Shown here: in pieces, positions 35,741 through 44,673 of the stretch
Numbering within the stretch: position 1 is the stretch's first letter
How the letters are laid out: each line of letters begins with the position of its first letter
DNA from: Spirochaetota bacterium
GTDB lineage: Bacteria; Spirochaetota; UBA4802; UBA5550
Assembly: GCA_016933025.1 (NCBI GenBank)
Contig: JAFGBT010000053.1
Coordinates: 87,616 to 151,615 of the forward strand
Direction: 5' to 3'
DNA: 64,000 nucleotides
Position numbers and translations under genes: made by a program
The notes under the pieces: model-generated
Databases searched by the model: none
The model's input: the letters and a program-made list of their open reading frames with translations, nothing else
Told to the model about the DNA's origin: nothing

Positions 35741-37163
35741 ATCTCACAAGATGAAAAAAATGCCGCCTGAAGATCCGGGAAAAACCTGCTTTGTTGATCC
35801 TTTTTAGTCCCACGAACAGGCCGATGCCGAATATCAGCCTGTAGAGTGCCGACAGGGGCAGCCTTATCAGGAGCTTGAGCAGCACCCCGGGAACGCGGAA
35901 GAACACGGCGAAGTATATAAGCCTTTGCAGGTTTATAATACTACGCTTGTTTGGCATTTTGATAGGGGTATCGGTAAAATAAGAATAGCCTATTGAATTG
36001 ACTACGAAGGAGTTTTCCAGGTACCCGTTGCTTCGGGCGTAATCGTATATCTCGGTCCCGGGGTATGGGTTCATAAGCGAGCACCAGACGAAGTCGGGCC
36101 GTATCGCCCTGTTGAGATAAAAGGTCTCCATTGCCGTTTCGACGGTTTCGCCCGGGCTGCCCATGATATTGAATGTCTGCAGCCGTATACCGCGATTCCT
36201 GATGAGGGAGGCAGCCGAAACAATCTCTTCACGTGTTATGCGTTTCTTCAGTATTTTGTTCCTGATTTCGTCGTTACCTGATTCAATGCCGATCTTGACG
36301 GCGTGGCAGCCCGCGTCCCCCAGCGCCTCGACCAGTTCGGCGTCGATGAGATTGGCGCGGGAGTTGATTTTGAAGGGGATCCCTATCTCCTTTCTATATG
36401 CCGCGAGAAATTCGAAGATCCATTCCCTGGGGGGTAGCGTGAATATATCGTCGTCGAAAGTGATGAATTTCAATTGGGGATCGCCTTCCTGCATGAGCGA
36501 GATCTCTTTGATGATGGATGTTACCGATCTCCTCCTGTATACCTCTCCCTTCCCTCTGTATATAGTGTTGTAGATTTTATTGAAGCAGAAGGAGCAATCG
36601 TAAGGACAGCCCCTTCCCGTCATCACTACATTGTTGTAAAGAAGGACATTGCTGGAGTCCCTGAATATGGAGTATTTCCTGTATATCCTCCTGTTGAAGA
36701 AAGGGAGGGAGTCGAGGTCGGCGATAAGGGGCCTTGGCTCGTTTCTCCGTATCCCCCCGTTTGATCTGACTATGAAATTCCTCACTCGCGACGGATCGCT
36801 CCCTTTCTGCAACGTATCGACAAAATCAACCATTGCCTCCTCACCCTCGCCGATGCAGATCGCGTCGAGGTATCCGTCATTTATCAGGTCCGGGTAGAAG
36901 GTCGGGTGCGCGCCGCCGCATATAATCGATTTCCTGAAATGCCGCCTTATCCCTTCCCCTATCGCCTTCATCCACGGGTATTCTCCCGTCGTTATGGAGA
37001 AGGCGATGATGTCTGGATCTGCATCGACGGCCTTCCCTACCGTGTCTCTCTCGAGATCGTGGATCGTGAGATCGCATTCATGGCCGGCCGCTTCAAGGGC
37101 GGCAGACAGAGACATTATCGCAGGCTTGGCGAAAATGTCCTTTTGTATAAAAAGGACCCTCAT
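35730..37163 (-). CDS. B12-binding radical SAM protein, operon gene 2
   Basis: 477 residues. The B12-binding N-terminal domain shows ITTGEYPWMKAIGEG and IICGGAHPTFYP; the cluster motif CPYDCSFC is at Cys186/190/193; barrel motifs include FITFDDDIF, VKIGIESG and NIMGSPGET. A hydrophobic and basic C-terminal tail (from about 400) suggests membrane association, as in BchE-like lipid-modifying radical SAM enzymes. It starts one base after the stop of the upstream radical SAM gene (37165), so translation is coupled. Its own stop codon lies inside a repeat-family copy, so the extreme C-terminus may be recent. Confidence 0.88.
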   Translation of the reverse strand: MRVLFIQKDIFAKPAIMSLSAALEAAGHECDLTIHDLERDTVGKAVDADPDIIAFSITTGEYPWMKAIGEGIRRHFRKSIICGGAHPTFYPDLINDGYLDAICIGEGEEAMVDFVDTLQKGSDPSRVRNFIVRSNGGIRRNEPRPLIADLDSLPFFNRRIYRKYSIFRDSSNVLLYNNVVMTGRGCPYDCSFCFNKIYNTIYRGKGEVYRRRSVTSIIKEISLMQEGDPQLKFITFDDDIFTLPPREWIFEFLAAYRKEIGIPFKINSRANLIDAELVEALGDAGCHAVKIGIESGNDEIRNKILKKRITREEIVSAASLIRNRGIRLQTFNIMGSPGETVETAMETFYLNRAIRPDFVWCSLMNPYPGTEIYDYARSNGYLENSFVVNSIGYSYFTDTPIKMPNKRSIINLQRLIYFAVFFRVPGVLLKLLIRLPLSALYRLIFGIGLFVGLKRINKAGFSRIFRRHFFHLVRYNF

Positions 37164-37164
37164 C

Positions 37165-38604
37165 TCAGCGTGCCCTTTGCGGCTGCAGCGGCGAAAAGAT
37201 TTCCTTCGTCGTCCTTGTAACGAAGGCTGGAATGTAAAGGGGGAGCAGATGCGTCTGAGGGTGGTCCCTGAGTATCCTGAAGATCCGGGAAGGATTCATG
37301 AAAAATTTCCTGTTCGCCTTCCTCTGGTATGAGAATAACAAGCTGTCGGGAACGTCTGAGACGTTGACGACGGCGGACGGATATTCCATGTTATCGTATT
37401 GCAGGCCGGCGAGCTTCTGAGGATCCGTCCGCATTACGGCGTCGTATGTCTCCGTGCCTGGAAACGGTATCAGGGTGAAAAAGGAAGCGGCGTGGAGCCT
37501 TGAATTGCAGGACACGTCTATGGTCATCCGCATGTCTTCCTCCGTCTCGGTGGGAAATCCGAACATGACAAATCCGTATGCGAATACTTTCCGAGAAACA
37601 GCGTATTCCACATTTTCAAGGAATTTTTCGATGTTGAGGTTTTTCCTTATCAACTTCTGTATTCTTGGAGAGCCCGATTCCAGCGCGAAACAGCTGAAAT
37701 ACATCCCCGCGTCGACCAGCGCGTCAATATCCTCTTTTTTGAAAATGTCCGTCCTTACCCCGTTGGGGAATATAATCTTTATTTTTAAATTATTTTTATG
37801 AACAAGGCCGCAGAAGTCGTGGAGGCGTCCCCGGTTGAGATTAAAAATATCGTCAAGAAATTCCACGTCGTTGACGCCGTATTTCCGGCTTAAAAACGTT
37901 ATCTCATCGATGATCCTCGCTGCTGAGTGATACCTGAATCGTTCACCGAAGATGCGGTGGCAGTAGGTGCATTTGTAGGGGCATCCCCGGCTGCTGAAAA
38001 TGGAGAAATACCTGCGTCTGGGGATTGCCGGCATTGAGAGGCGCTTCCAGAAAGCCTTGATGTCTATGAGGTCGTACGCCGGAAACGGCAGCGAATCCAG
38101 GTCCTCTATGAACGGGATCTCTCCTTGGTTAGTAGTAATGGCGTCTTTGGTCTTCCATATAAGGCCGGGAACATTAGCGAGGCTGCCACCCCCGAAGTGT
38201 TCGTTGATTATCATCTCGAAGGCCCTCTCGCCCTCGCCGCTCACCGCTGCATCGGCGGAATTCCCCGCAAGGGCAGCCTCGCCGAAGGCCGACGCGTGTG
38301 GGCCGCCGAGAAGTATCAGCGATCGCGGAAGACCGCGTCGTATCATGCCGGTTAAGTATGGAATGGCGCCTGCGTTCGGGGTCAGCGCGCTCAGGCCCAC
38401 GATGTCCGCATCGAAATTCACGGCTTCCTTTGCCAGGCGTTCGTCGGAGATTTCGTATAATTTCTGGCTGATTATCCTTATATCGCAGTCAAACTTGGAG
38501 CGCAGGTAAGCGGCGATGTACATAAGCCCCATAGGAGGAGTAATGAGTGGAAATACGGGCTGCCGGTGTCCGACGCTCGCAAGGAATATCTTTAATTTCT
38601 CCAT
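37165..38604 (-). CDS. B12-binding radical SAM protein, operon gene 1
   Basis: 479 residues. B12 domain (TPPMGLMYIAAYL, GLSALTPN, LILLGGPHASAF), cluster motif CPYKCTYC (Cys208/212/215), then EFLDDIFNLN, CFALESGSPRIQKLI, GFPTETEEDM and PFPGTETYD. It is clearly homologous along its whole length to the divergently read gene at 39126 (roughly half the residues shared by eye). The C-terminal 60 residues are basic and helical. It is the first gene of a two-gene operon. Paralogue retention suggests two similar but distinct substrates; neither is identifiable. Confidence 0.88.
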   Translation of the reverse strand: MEKLKIFLASVGHRQPVFPLITPPMGLMYIAAYLRSKFDCDIRIISQKLYEISDERLAKEAVNFDADIVGLSALTPNAGAIPYLTGMIRRGLPRSLILLGGPHASAFGEAALAGNSADAAVSGEGERAFEMIINEHFGGGSLANVPGLIWKTKDAITTNQGEIPFIEDLDSLPFPAYDLIDIKAFWKRLSMPAIPRRRYFSIFSSRGCPYKCTYCHRIFGERFRYHSAARIIDEITFLSRKYGVNDVEFLDDIFNLNRGRLHDFCGLVHKNNLKIKIIFPNGVRTDIFKKEDIDALVDAGMYFSCFALESGSPRIQKLIRKNLNIEKFLENVEYAVSRKVFAYGFVMFGFPTETEEDMRMTIDVSCNSRLHAASFFTLIPFPGTETYDAVMRTDPQKLAGLQYDNMEYPSAVVNVSDVPDSLLFSYQRKANRKFFMNPSRIFRILRDHPQTHLLPLYIPAFVTRTTKEIFSPLQPQRAR

Positions 38605-38621
38605 TACTGCTTGATCATTTG

Positions 38622-38739
38622 TGAAATTGCCCCATCCTCAGGTCCAGGCTAATGGAGAGAATGGGCCTTGCCGGGACTGTAGTCGCACATCAGGAACGCT
38701 CTGGCAAGTAAAATTTCTGGACAGGGGTTTTAAAATTTA
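38622..38739 (+). repeat. structured repeat family R, copy 3 (clear terminal inverted repeats)
   Basis: 118 bases from TGAAATTGCCCCATCC to GGACAGGGGTTTTAAAATTTA. These ends pair as an imperfect inverted repeat of about 16 bases. An internal CCAT...ATGG stem and GGGCCTTGCCGGG follow, and the core CTCTGGCAAGTAAAATTTCTGG is close to the family consensus. It lies in the divergent gap between two paralogous radical SAM genes. Confidence 0.75.
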
Positions 38740-39125
38740 AAGCAAAAATCAAACAGTAAAACGTGATGTGGTGCCATGGCCCTGTCCCGAGATTTGATGC
38801 AGTCAAATGCAAAAATATACACAACCTATAACCTTATCTCAATACTGATGTCCGCAAGATACAATTACGCATTTCTTGCGCGGACACTGGACTCGATTAC
38901 CATGCAGATTAGGATCATGTGTGAACTGACTGCGGTCAATGATTATTCTGCAGACGGTATTGTTATCTGCTCTGTTGATGGTCCCCGTAAAATAAGTTTG
39001 ACATTAAAGGAATACAATCGATATTATTCATTTGCCGAATTTTTGTACTGCCGCATAAGGGTCTGGTTATGTATCGGCTATATTCAAAGGCCCATGCAGG
39101 AACGCGACGGGGGAAGGTCTGATGA
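38740..39125. other. 386-bp gap upstream of the 39126 radical SAM gene
   Basis: Should hold the divergent promoters. An open frame at 38776-39141 exists, but it lacks a ribosome site, overlaps the next gene by 16 bases and has no recognisable protein features, so it is not called. No clear promoter pair is evident. Confidence 0.4.
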
Positions 39126-40550
39126 ATGCCTGATTCACTGAGAATTTTACTTGTAAATACCGGGTTCAGAAAACCTCTTCATCCCCTTGTTACACCGCCG
39201 CTGGGTATAATGTACCTGGCTTCGTATATACGTTCAAAATTTAACGTTTCCATCCGACTGATCAACCAGAAGCTTAATAACGATTCAAACGATTCTATAA
39301 TACAATCAGCGAAGGACTTCGGGGCTGACATAATCGGATTGAGCGTACTGTCAACAGCCGCACACGGCCTTCCCTATCTTACTGAAAAAATAAAGGCCGC
39401 GCTCCCCGGATCATTGATAGTCCTGGGCGGGCCGCATGTCTCATCTTTTGAGACACGTTCCATGAAAGGCAACTCCGCCGATGTCGCTGTTCCGGGCGAG
39501 GGGGAAGTCGCTTTCGAAAAAGTCATCAGATCATATGTAAACAAACATCCTTTCTCGGATATTCCCGGTATTTACTGGCGGGATGATAGCGGCATGGTCG
39601 TTCATAATCCCGGCACGTTGCCTTTGATAGACGATCTCGATACACTGCCATTCCCGGCATACGACCTTATCGACCTGCCGAAATACTGGGCAATACAGTC
39701 CATGCCGCCTGTTCCAAGGCGCCGTTATGCATCCCTTTTCAGCAGCCGGGGGTGTCCTTATAAATGTATTTACTGCCATAACATTTTCGGGAGTACTTTC
39801 AGGTTTCATTCAGCCGAGAGAATAATCGCAGAAATTGAATATATTAAAAAAAAATATTCAATTTCGGATTTTGAATTTCTGGACGATATTTTTAATCTTA
39901 ACAGGGAGCGCCTGGTTGATTTCGCGTCCCGGTCCCTTGAAAAGGATCTCGGGCTTGAGCTTGCTTTTCCCAACGGTGTAAGGACCGATCTTCTCAGGAA
40001 AGAAGAGATCGATATGTTAGTTGAATCCGGTCTTTATTTCTCCAGTTTCGCGCTGGAATCCGGCTCCCCCAGAATTCAGAAACTTATCGGAAAAAACCTG
40101 AACATTGAAAAATTCCGGGAGAATGTTTTATACGCAGTAAGCCGGGGGGTTTTTTCCAACGGCTTCGCCATGTTCGGATTCCCGACTGAAACAGCCGGGG
40201 AAATGCAGATGACCATAGACGTAATCTGCGCATCAAGACTTCATACAGCTTCTTTTTTTACCGTAACACCGTTTCCGAATACCGAGCTGTACAGAATCAT
40301 GGAAAAAAATTCTCCGGAAAAACTCGGTCTGGTCAACTATGACAACATGGAATATTCGATGGCCCTGTTTAATCTCTCCGCAGTCTCCGACCGGGACATT
40401 TACAGGTTCCAGAGAAAGGCTAATATCAGAATGCTTTTAAATCCCATGCGCCTTTTCAGGATAATAAGAGACATACCCAGGCCCTACTACCTTCCACTGT
40501 ATTTGCCAGAATTTTTAAAACGGATTACAAAGGGTCTTTTCCTCAGATAA
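39126..40550 (+). CDS. B12-binding radical SAM protein, paralogue of 37165
   Basis: 474 residues with the same layout as the 37165 product: B12 domain (TPPLGIMYLASYI, IVLGGPHVSSFE), CPYKCIYC (Cys210/214/217), EFLDDIFNLN, FALESGSPRIQKLIGKNLN, GFPTETAGEM and PFPNTELY. GGGGAAGG about nine bases upstream supports the ATG. It is read away from its paralogue across a repeat-containing gap. The basic C-terminal tail (LLNPMRLFRIIRD) is shared by both and may bind membrane. The class includes enzymes that methylate or rearrange lipids and tetrapyrroles. Confidence 0.88.
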   Translation: MPDSLRILLVNTGFRKPLHPLVTPPLGIMYLASYIRSKFNVSIRLINQKLNNDSNDSIIQSAKDFGADIIGLSVLSTAAHGLPYLTEKIKAALPGSLIVLGGPHVSSFETRSMKGNSADVAVPGEGEVAFEKVIRSYVNKHPFSDIPGIYWRDDSGMVVHNPGTLPLIDDLDTLPFPAYDLIDLPKYWAIQSMPPVPRRRYASLFSSRGCPYKCIYCHNIFGSTFRFHSAERIIAEIEYIKKKYSISDFEFLDDIFNLNRERLVDFASRSLEKDLGLELAFPNGVRTDLLRKEEIDMLVESGLYFSSFALESGSPRIQKLIGKNLNIEKFRENVLYAVSRGVFSNGFAMFGFPTETAGEMQMTIDVICASRLHTASFFTVTPFPNTELYRIMEKNSPEKLGLVNYDNMEYSMALFNLSAVSDRDIYRFQRKANIRMLLNPMRLFRIIRDIPRPYYLPLYLPEFLKRITKGLFLR

Positions 40551-40561
40551 GAGAAAAACTT

Positions 40562-40676
40562 AACTTCTTGACTTTTCATGTCTCTCTTCGCACAGTAAGA
40601 ACCGCGTGTCCAATATCTATCGCCAAGTAAAGGGGATTTTACATTTTATGCTGCGTGCGAAAAATTTAAAAGACGG
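40562..40676 (+). repeat. leader repeat L, copy 2: relic leader and first codons of a lost TMTC-like gene
   Basis: 115 bases matching 31580-31694 through the leader, the AAAGGGGAT ribosome site and the ATG region. After the ATG at 40648 the codons read MLRAKNLKDG, closest to the start of the 33676 gene (MLRAKSLNN). Homology then stops, and the 3' end of the minus-strand glycosyltransferase gene begins nearby, so only the leader and about a dozen codons survive. Confidence 0.75.
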
Positions 40677-40719
40677 ACTGACTGAGATCCCGCCGGTACA
40701 AATTGTCCATTATTCAAAA

Positions 40720-41439
40720 TCATCCTTTCTTGGTGCGAAGCAGATGCGCAAGAAATTTCATTGCCTGAATGAGGACCTGCTTGTTGAAAGAAGAGTTGGA
40801 AAAGACATATACAATCGGAATTTCAGCCACGCTCATCCCCTCGCGCACGCATAACGCGAGGGCCTCGGTGTGAAAATCGAACGATACCGACTTCAGTTCG
40901 CTTTCGGCAATTTTTTTCGCCGCCCGCAGGCTGTACTTTCGGAATCCGCTGGTGCAGTCCTTTATGCCGGGGCCGAAAAAATTGAAGTACGAATCCGAAA
41001 GGGTATAATTTATAACCCGCGCGCCCATCCAGGTGATCGCTTTCCTGTATAATGGAACATTTGCCGTGAACTTTCTGCTGCCGATTACCACATCCGTACC
41101 GGGCGAATAATTAAAAAAATCGGGTAGCGCTTCCGGATCGTGCGACAGCCCGGCGTCCATCGTGACGAATGTTCTGTATCCCTTCTGGATACCGAACCTC
41201 AGCCCGTCCTGTACGCTCCGTGGTATATGAGTCGTCTGCTGATGCGTTATTATATTTAATATATGCGGGTGCCTGCCGGTTCTGCATTCATTCTGTATCT
41301 CTTTAAGGATCTCCGGGGTGAGGTCCCGGCTTCCATCATCGGTGACCGAGACATCAGCGTATTTCAACGCGCGTGTTACAACCTCGCGGATAGTCTCCTC
41401 TTCGTTGTAAGCGGGGATTATTATTAGTCTATCTGCCAT
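40720..41439 (-). CDS. glycosyltransferase family 2 (dolichyl-phosphate-mannose synthase-like)
   Basis: 239 residues of GT-A fold: IIPAYNEEETI at the N-terminus, the nucleotide-binding VTDDGSRD, then VTMDAGLSHDPEAL in the place of the usual DAD/DxD motif (Asp-Ala-Gly here), and GFRKYSLRA. It lacks C-terminal membrane helices. It is the last gene of a three-gene minus-strand operon (43215 to 40720) with an 8-base gap to the nucleotidyltransferase. It probably transfers a sugar from a nucleotide donor to a lipid carrier or another acceptor. Confidence 0.87.
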   Translation of the reverse strand: MADRLIIIPAYNEEETIREVVTRALKYADVSVTDDGSRDLTPEILKEIQNECRTGRHPHILNIITHQQTTHIPRSVQDGLRFGIQKGYRTFVTMDAGLSHDPEALPDFFNYSPGTDVVIGSRKFTANVPLYRKAITWMGARVINYTLSDSYFNFFGPGIKDCTSGFRKYSLRAAKKIAESELKSVSFDFHTEALALCVREGMSVAEIPIVYVFSNSSFNKQVLIQAMKFLAHLLRTKKG

Positions 41440-41447
41440 CGTATTAA

Positions 41448-42170
41448 TTATGCTCTAAAAAAGCTTTCCGCCATTAGTATATCTTCTTTTGTGTTGATGT
41501 TGGTGTATTTATCGCAGATAATAAAACTCTTAACGGTATTGCCGTCGTCAATGGCGCACTGGATTAAATCCGGCAGCTCCTTTTCTTTTCTCTCGTGATG
41601 AATCGGCGTATATTCAATATACTCTAATATCTGATTCCTGAATACACAGTCGCCGGTGCCCATAAAATTGTTTAACGGCTTCCTCGGTTTTTCTATAAGC
41701 CTGAAAATATTGTTTTGGTCATCCTGTATCAGGCAATATGTGCGTTTAATCAGATTCTTATCTTCTACCCCGAGTATGCCGCAAATTCCGAAAAGGTTGC
41801 TGTTATTGAATTCTTCTATCATCTCCCTGTGTTTTGGATTGATCAGAATTTCATCGCCGAGAAGCAGCATGAAATCCTCTCCATCGAGGGCGTCCCTGGC
41901 GGAATCAATAGCATGGACAAGGCCTTGCTGTTCGGCCTGTATCACATATTTGATCCTCTTGCCTTTATAATTGTTCCCCAGGTGGTTGATGATATCAACG
42001 GCCCTGTATCCGGTGACAATAATTATATCTTCAATATCCGTGCCGGCCACGCAGTCAAGGCTGTATTCGATAACAGGCCTGTCCATCACCCGTACCATGC
42101 ATTTGTTGTTGTTGACCGACAGCTCGTCGATCCTTTTACCTCGTCCACCCGCAAGTATTAATGCCTTCAT
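41448..42170 (-). CDS. sugar-1-phosphate nucleotidyltransferase
   Basis: 240 residues of the NTP_transferase family. The N-terminal ILAGGRGKRI signature is present but the usual PKxL motif is altered to NNNKCMVRV. MLLGDEILI carries the metal-binding Asp, and RLIEKPRKP follows. It makes a nucleotide-activated sugar from a sugar phosphate and an NTP. It sits between an SDR epimerase (7-base gap) and a glycosyltransferase (8-base gap), a typical activate-modify-transfer order. The sugar is not identifiable. Confidence 0.88.
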   Translation of the reverse strand: MKALILAGGRGKRIDELSVNNNKCMVRVMDRPVIEYSLDCVAGTDIEDIIIVTGYRAVDIINHLGNNYKGKRIKYVIQAEQQGLVHAIDSARDALDGEDFMLLLGDEILINPKHREMIEEFNNSNLFGICGILGVEDKNLIKRTYCLIQDDQNNIFRLIEKPRKPLNNFMGTGDCVFRNQILEYIEYTPIHHERKEKELPDLIQCAIDDGNTVKSFIICDKYTNINTKEDILMAESFFRA

Positions 42171-42177
42171 TGTGTTG

Positions 42178-43215
42178 TTACCCGCCGTCTCCCTTGAATA
42201 ATTTGATATTACCTTTTATCCATTCAATTAGCATGCCGATGCCTTCGCGCGGCATAACTTTCGGCTCCCAGCCGAGCTGCTTTTTAGCCTTGTTGATATT
42301 GCAGATAAAATAACTCAGATCACCATGTCTTTCATTTTCGAATTTAACATCAGGCCTTTTGCCGAGAATATCCTCGAGAATATCAAAACACTCAAGAAGT
42401 GAAATTGCCGTTTTTATTCCACCGCCAATATTATAAATCCCCGGCTTTCTCCTATCATAAAAAGCGTTAAATGCCTCGCAAACATCGGTCGCGTAAATAA
42501 TATCTCTCACCTGCTTGCCCGTGCCGTAAATAGTGGACGGCCATCCCATAATGGCTCGGATGGAGAAGTTGGCCACCCATCCGTGGTCCTCCCCGCCGAA
42601 CTGCCTCGTCCCGTAAATCCCGGTGAGGCGGAAGCTGGCGGCCTCCACTCTGTACGTGTCAATATAGGTTTTTAGATATATATCGCCGGCCGCTTTTGAG
42701 GCGTGTAATGGTGTTAACGTCCCTTCGAGTGTCCTTTCGTTCTCGTCAATATCTGCCGGTTTTCTTGCGTATCGGGTCTTCTTCTCGCGTAATGCCTCAT
42801 TAATTTTATTCCCGTAAACATGGACCGTCGCGCAGGAGGCAACCGGGATCTTCAATTTCCTTGCGGCCTCAAGTACATTGAATGTGCCGATTACATTGGT
42901 TGTTATGTCAAGGCGCGGATCTTCCCAGCTGATGGTCATGGCCGGCTGCGCCGCTGTATGAATTATATAATCAGATCCGGTCGCGGAATCAAGTAATTCT
43001 TCATGATTTCTTATATCAGCCCGGACCAGCTTTACCCCAAGGTTCTTAAGAAAATTCCAGTTGTGGTTTCGGGCCTCTTCAGCCGCAAAGCCCGTCCTCT
43101 TCAATTCATGTTTTGTCATATTATCATAAGAAATGACCTCCGCGCCTTTTTTAATGTAATACTCGCAAACATGGGAGCCGAGAAATCCGCACCCGCCTGT
43201 GACGAAAATGCGCAT
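42178..43215 (-). CDS. NAD-dependent epimerase/dehydratase with altered active site
   Basis: 345 residues of extended SDR. The cofactor motif is TGGCGFLGSH, with DNMTKHELKR and the conserved IHTAAQPAM region, RLTGIYGTRQFGG and YNIGGG. The catalytic Tyr-x3-Lys normally found here reads LHASK: Lys is kept but the Tyr is Leu. ATG codons occur at 43218 and 43215; CGGAGGAT lies six bases before the second. It is the first gene of the sugar operon. It may be an inactive or mechanistically divergent member, or the base may be supplied elsewhere. Confidence 0.87.
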   Translation of the reverse strand: MRIFVTGGCGFLGSHVCEYYIKKGAEVISYDNMTKHELKRTGFAAEEARNHNWNFLKNLGVKLVRADIRNHEELLDSATGSDYIIHTAAQPAMTISWEDPRLDITTNVIGTFNVLEAARKLKIPVASCATVHVYGNKINEALREKKTRYARKPADIDENERTLEGTLTPLHASKAAGDIYLKTYIDTYRVEAASFRLTGIYGTRQFGGEDHGWVANFSIRAIMGWPSTIYGTGKQVRDIIYATDVCEAFNAFYDRRKPGIYNIGGGIKTAISLLECFDILEDILGKRPDVKFENERHGDLSYFICNINKAKKQLGWEPKVMPREGIGMLIEWIKGNIKLFKGDGG

Positions 43216-43280
43216 CATATCCTCCGAGTTAAATCAAAAACATTACTTATTATTTTATATAAATTATTATCGGTCATCTA

Positions 43281-43402
43281 TGAAATTGTCCCACTTGCAG
43301 ATCTATGTTGGTTTGCTGAATGGGCTTTATCGGCACTGATAATCGCACATAATGATCGCCCTGACAAGTAAAAAAGTTTTTGGGAGGTGCCCGTGAAATT
43401 TA
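43281..43402 (+). repeat. structured repeat family R, copy 4
   Basis: 122 bases from TGAAATTGTCCCACTTGC to GTGAAATTTA. It contains GGGCTTTATCGGCACTGATAATCGCACA and CCTGACAAGTAAAAAAGTT, closely parallel to copy 3. It lies just upstream of the sugar operon, in its promoter region. Confidence 0.7.
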
Positions 43403-43764
43403 AATTTTTAGTCTCCATGTCGCTCGCGTATTAGGCCTTCCCGCAGTGTCCGGGCGCTTCCTTTGCCCGCAAATCACCAACCGGCGTGATGCCCGGCAAC
43501 AGCCGGTTACAAATGCCTGAGGAGTTGCGGCTTGAATAAATCGTTTCAATGGTTGTATTACTGCCTTGAAGCGCTCCTTCCCAATAGCAGTTAACGGCCG
43601 AGGTAGAGATTTGTCCGTACTGATGCGCAACCGGGATGATATGAAATTAATGTACCCGGCCCATGCGGTGCTGTCTTATCAAAAACAATTCATGATTATA
43701 ATTGACTTTTAGGGACTGTGGGAAGGTTGCTCGAGTCTTGGCCAAGGAAGATATAGAAAAATAA
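43403..43764. other. 362-bp gap, GC-richer than its flanks
   Basis: A minus-strand open frame (43400-43630) runs here but has no ribosome site or known motif and is not called. Several short GC-rich dyads (GCCCGGGC-like, ACCGGCGTGATGCCCGG) suggest structured or decayed DNA. I see nothing else in it. Confidence 0.35.
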
Positions 43765-44124
43765 TCACCTGAATTCAATGAGCGCATCATCAAGATTAGG
43801 ATGTATATTCAAATATTTATCCGCCTGGGCGATGTTGAGAACCCACAATACCGACTGGCTATTGATAACGACAATTAACCTGCTATTATGAGATTCAATA
43901 AGATGTTGGACGGTGATCAGGAATCCGATACCGCTGGAATCAAGTTTTTTAATGTGGGGCATGTTGATAATAATATTCGGGAAATTTAATTCTATGAGTC
44001 TATGTTTAATAAATTCCATAATTTTTGATGCTACCGAGAATACAATATTTTCAATACCCACCTCGATTACATAAAAACCGTTATGTTGATGGAATGTAAT
44101 TAATTTTTCCATAGTAATTTGCAT
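43765..44124 (-). CDS. STAS-domain anti-anti-sigma factor (SpoIIAA/RsbV-like)
   Basis: 119 residues of a single STAS domain. The phosphorylation-site motif KLDSSGIGFL is intact (Asp62-Ser63-Ser64), with the usual hydrophobic beta strands around it. Such proteins bind anti-sigma kinases when dephosphorylated by SpoIIE-type phosphatases; two such phosphatases occur at 9563 and 28784. No anti-sigma kinase or sigma factor is beside it. Start codons at 44124 or 44112 both lack a clear ribosome site. Confidence 0.85.
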   Translation of the reverse strand: MQITMEKLITFHQHNGFYVIEVGIENIVFSVASKIMEFIKHRLIELNFPNIIINMPHIKKLDSSGIGFLITVQHLIESHNSRLIVVINSQSVLWVLNIAQADKYLNIHPNLDDALIEFR

Positions 44125-44164
44125 TCGACTGAAACGGTTCTTGAATACATCATATATAAAATTG

Positions 44165-44252
44165 TATGAAACAAGGGGTCTTATCTGGATTTATTATAGC
44201 ATACCGGTGACCTCGTGACAAGTAAAAAGTTCTGGGATAGAGGTTTAAATTT
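44165..44252 (+). repeat. structured repeat family R, copy 5 (3' half)
   Basis: Short copy: TTATTATAGCATACCGG, GTGACAAGTAAAAAGTTCTGG and an end at GGTTTAAATTT. The 5' half is missing or unrecognisable. It lies between the STAS gene and the divergent CoA-disulfide-reductase gene; the remaining bases to 44673 hold no gene that I can support. Confidence 0.6.
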
Positions 44253-44673
44253 CGCGCGGCGAGATAAATAGTAATCATAATTGAGAGAATTGCGTCACCC
44301 TCTCCGCCCATGATAATAACAACTGTTGCCTTTTTTTCGCCGAATTGATCGAGGGAATGAAGGCATTCGCCAGGGATCTTTGTCTGGGATGCTGAGTCAT
44401 TTCCTCCCGAACAATAGTGCAACCGTTACTTTCGGGAACGACGAAGCAACCATCGAGGCAAGATCTAAATACGCGCCCCGGCCGTCATTATTGTATTGAC
44501 ATGATAACGGGATTATTTCAACTTAGCGATGATAATGGTTTTCGTTGTCAATCATCAATGCGATTCCGCTGTCGTATGCAGTGCCACAGATCACAGGGCA
44601 GTTCTCCGGCTCCCAAGGTCCATAATGTATCGATTACGCATCAGAAACAATGATCAGAATAAGGAGTGAGCCA

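Noticed and set aside
38776..39141. 121-residue open frame before the 39126 radical SAM gene
   Set aside because: No ribosome site, overlaps the real gene by 16 bases, and no protein features.
43400..43630. 76-residue minus-strand frame
   Set aside because: Considered as a transposase scrap but no family motif could be seen.
44150..44422. 90-residue minus-strand frame
   Set aside because: Runs through repeat copy 5, with no ribosome site or recognisable domain.
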